A DNA stretch of 7,379 bases. Source: Bacillota bacterium (GTDB lineage: Bacteria; Bacillota; Dethiobacteria; DTU022). Numbering within the stretch: the stretch's first letter is position 1; each line of letters starts with the position of its first letter. The position numbers were made by a program, and so were the translations under genes. The stretch is from positions 1-7,379 of the forward strand of contig JAAZIG010000126.1 of the NCBI GenBank assembly GCA_012510325.1, written 5' to 3'. Of the stretch, positions 5,753 through 7,379 are shown piece by piece. Below the pieces are notes generated by a model that saw nothing but the letters and a program-made list of their open reading frames with translations, was not told the origin of the DNA and did no database searches.

Positions 5753-6424
5753 ATGCCTAAACTCACCTTTCTGGGACATGCCTGTTTTTTGCTGCAGACG
5801 GAAGATGGAGAGACGCTGCTTTTCGATCCCTTTATCATCGGCAATCCCCAGGCGCCGGTAAGCGCCGAAGAGATCAAGGCCGGCTATATTCTGGTCTCCC
5901 ACGCCCATATGGATCACCTTGGCGATGCTTATGATATTGCCGCGAGGAACGATGCCATGCTCATCTCCACCTCCGAGATCGCCGAGGCGGCGCGGGAAAA
6001 GGGGCTCAATGTTCACGGCCTGCATATCGGCGGGAGCTATCGCTTTCCTTTCGGTACAGTCAAGTTAACCCTGGCGCTGCATGGATCGGGTATCCCCGGG
6101 GGACACGCCTGTGGATTTCTCGTCAGCTGCGGGGGCAAGACGATCTATTTCGCCGGCGACACCGGTCTTTTCGGGGATATGAAGCTCATTGGCGAGCTGA
6201 ACCGGCCCGATCTGGCCCTGCTGCCCATCGGTGATAATTACACCATGGGCCCCGATGATGCTGTCGTCGCCGCAAGCTTTTTGAAAGCCCGCCAGGTGAT
6301 TCCCTATCATTACAACACCTGGCCGCTCATCGAAACGGATCCGCTGCTCTTTAAGGAGAAAGTCGAGCGGCAGACCGGGGCGGACTGTATCATCCTTCAA
6401 CCGGGGGAAGCACATACCCTTTAG
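5753..6424 (+). CDS. UPF0173 metal-dependent hydrolase (metallo-beta-lactamase fold)
   Basis: A 223-residue protein of the UPF0173 family (YtkL/UlaG-like branch of the metallo-beta-lactamase superfamily). Family members are usually about 225-230 residues, so it is full length. The N-terminus MPKLTFLGHACF and LLFDPF are typical. The metal-binding motif SHAHMDHLGD gives H50, H52, D54 and H55. Further ligands are likely H110 (LALHGSG), D136 in FAGDTGLFGDM, and H186 in PYHYNTWP. It probably binds two metal ions and hydrolyses a phosphoester, lactone or similar bond in the cytosol; the substrate is not known for this family. No signal peptide is present. It has its own promoter and strong ribosome binding site, 85 bases after the regulator gene, so it is probably a separate unit. 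Confidence 0.93.
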   Translation: MPKLTFLGHACFLLQTEDGETLLFDPFIIGNPQAPVSAEEIKAGYILVSHAHMDHLGDAYDIAARNDAMLISTSEIAEAAREKGLNVHGLHIGGSYRFPFGTVKLTLALHGSGIPGGHACGFLVSCGGKTIYFAGDTGLFGDMKLIGELNRPDLALLPIGDNYTMGPDDAVVAASFLKARQVIPYHYNTWPLIETDPLLFKEKVERQTGADCIILQPGEAHTL

Positions 6425-6452
6425 CCGAAACCCCAGCGAAGAATACTATTTC

Positions 6453-6537
6453 GAGGCGCAACATTTCCCCATCTCCCCGGCGGGCCGGCAACTCCATCCG
6501 GACGTTCCTTGGCGGGGAGGCAGGGAAGGTTGCGCTC
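6453..6537. repeat. Long imperfect inverted repeat after the hydrolase gene
   Basis: GCGCAAC (6456-6462) pairs with GTTGCGC (6529-6535). TTTCC (6464-6468) pairs with GGGAA (6523-6527) with one wobble. CTCCCCG (6473-6479) pairs with CGGGGAG (6513-6519). This is about 19 base pairs with small interruptions, and the outer end may extend by GA/TC with one bulged G. The interior holds a smaller CCGG...CCGG element. No T-run follows, so it is not a canonical terminator; it could stabilise the hydrolase mRNA 3' end, act as a processing site, or be a dispersed repeat. Confidence 0.6.
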
Positions 6538-6544
6538 CGCGGAG
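6535..6544. repeat. Perfect 10-bp palindrome
   Basis: CTCCGCGGAG is perfectly self-complementary and abuts the long hairpin, about 55 bases upstream of the creatininase-family start. It could be an operator or simply a chance GC palindrome. Confidence 0.35.
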
Positions 6545-6546
6545 AA

Positions 6547-6585
6547 TTATTCAACAATAAAAGTGGGTTGAGATCGCTCAATTTT
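6547..6585 (+). promoter_or_regulatory. Small competing hairpins in the leader of the last gene
   Basis: TTATT-CAAC-AATAA (6547-6560) and TTGAG-ATCG-CTCAA (6568-6581, followed by TTTT) are small inverted repeats. TCAAC (6551-6555) can instead pair with GTTGA (6567-6571), which would exclude the other two. The second hairpin ends 4 bases before GGAGG (6586-6590), the ribosome binding site. The stems are only 5 bp and may have no role. The TTTT run gives the second one a weak terminator look. Confidence 0.25.
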
Positions 6586-6598
6586 GGAGGTGCTGTCA

Positions 6599-7379
6599 AT
6601 GGGAGAGCTGCGTTTATATGTGCGGATGACCCTGCCTGAAATCGATGCTCTGGAGCGGGACAAGACCATTTTTTTAATGGCGGTCAGCCCCATCGAGGTG
6701 CACGGGCCCCACCTGCCCCTGGGCACCGATGTCTTTGTTGCCGAGGAGCTGCTGCGGCGCTACAGCGCCGCCCTGCAGAAGGAATATCCCGGCTACACCC
6801 TCGTCGAGCTGCCCCCGCTCTATCTGGGTGCCGATGCCCTGCCGATAAAAGGCTCCCTGTCAGTTCCGGCGCCGCTGGTGAGAAAAGTGCTGCTCAGCTA
6901 TGTGCAAGGGCTGGCCGCGCAGGGCTTTCGCTATCTCTTTCTCGCGGACAATCACGGCGGGCCCCGCCACCAGCTCGGTATCGAATCGGCTTCGCGAAAA
7001 GCCTGGCGCAAGCACCGTTTCTATCTGGTCAACCCGTTCAACCATGAGTTTCGCCTCATGGTTCAACATGATCCCGCCTTTCTCCAGGAGACGGGCCTGG
7101 GGCCGGGAACCTGCGGCGATGATGCCGACGCTCATGCCGGGACCAACGAGACCTCGCTGATGCTGCAGGCGGCTCCGGATCAGGTCAGGGACAACTGGCG
7201 CACCGTTCCCCCTTCACTGCCGCCGCCGCCGGCGGGAGCGGTCCTTTTTTTGGGGCGCCTTCTCTCTATTTTTTCCCGCACCCTGGGCGAGGACCTCAAG
7301 CATCTCGCTTATACCCTCTCCTGGGTGGGGGATCCCCGGATGAAGCCGTACATGGGCGCACCGGCCCTCGCCGGCGCCG
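6599..7379 (+). CDS. Creatininase-family amidohydrolase (3' end outside window)
   Basis: An open frame from the ATG at 6599, with GGAGG at 6586-6590, to the window edge gives 260 complete codons and no stop. The N-terminal motif SPIEVHGPHLPLGTD contains the family metal ligands E33, H35 and D44. DNHGGPRHQ carries H119, and AHAGTNETS carries E184. Family members (creatinine amidohydrolase, MftE-type peptidases, FAPy deformylase) are metal-dependent cytosolic enzymes cleaving amide bonds, usually about 240-260 residues, so most of this one is present. The usual NGHGGN reads DNHGGP, and the usual HAGExETS reads HAGTNETS, so the active-site surroundings differ and creatinine itself should not be assumed as substrate. 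The gene is probably transcribed from the 6425-6598 gap or by read-through from the hydrolase gene. Membership is clear; substrate is unknown. Confidence 0.88.
   Translation, partial: MGELRLYVRMTLPEIDALERDKTIFLMAVSPIEVHGPHLPLGTDVFVAEELLRRYSAALQKEYPGYTLVELPPLYLGADALPIKGSLSVPAPLVRKVLLSYVQGLAAQGFRYLFLADNHGGPRHQLGIESASRKAWRKHRFYLVNPFNHEFRLMVQHDPAFLQETGLGPGTCGDDADAHAGTNETSLMLQAAPDQVRDNWRTVPPSLPPPPAGAVLFLGRLLSIFSRTLGEDLKHLAYTLSWVGDPRMKPYMGAPALAGA

Overview
The window reads like chromosomal DNA of a spore-forming member of the Bacillota (Firmicutes), probably a GC-rich clostridial or Peptococcaceae-like lineage. Three things point that way: strong Shine-Dalgarno sequences (for example AAAGGAGGT before the hydrolase gene), a cysteine-rich multi-LysM protein without a signal peptide of the kind linked to spore coats, and a soluble kinase followed by a Spo0F-like single-domain response regulator. 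The lineage is an inference from gene content and style; no marker gene is present.

Layout: (1) 55-1074 (+) a five-LysM protein built from tandem 64-67 residue units, ending in a rho-independent terminator. (2) 1177-2676 (-) threonine synthase (thrC), convergent with the LysM gene; its own terminator overlaps its last codons. (3) 2677-3243, a 567-bp divergent intergenic stretch, AT-rich in its right part. It holds an AT palindrome in the thrC leader, a strong GC hairpin, a sigma-A-like promoter and an open but frameshifted stretch that may be a decayed small gene. (4) 3244-5262 and 5290-5667 (+) a two-gene operon: a soluble PAS/GAF-type histidine kinase and a receiver-only regulator. (5) 5753-6424 (+) a UPF0173 metal-dependent hydrolase (metallo-beta-lactamase fold) with its own sigma-A-like promoter. 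(6) 6425-6598, a short gap with a long imperfect hairpin. (7) 6599 to the window end (+) a creatininase-family amidohydrolase, cut by the edge.

How the genes work together: only the kinase and regulator form a clear functional pair. The regulator has no output domain, so it should pass phosphate on (a phosphorelay, possibly the sporulation one) or act by protein contact. The LysM protein would fit the same developmental programme as a structural spore protein. Threonine synthase, the UPF0173 hydrolase and the creatininase-like enzyme look like separate metabolic or housekeeping genes with their own signals.

No RNA gene, CRISPR array, insertion sequence or phage module was seen. The items most worth a second look are the paired cysteine gain in LysM units 4 and 5, the possible relic gene at 2870-3229, and the Spo0F-like relay pair.
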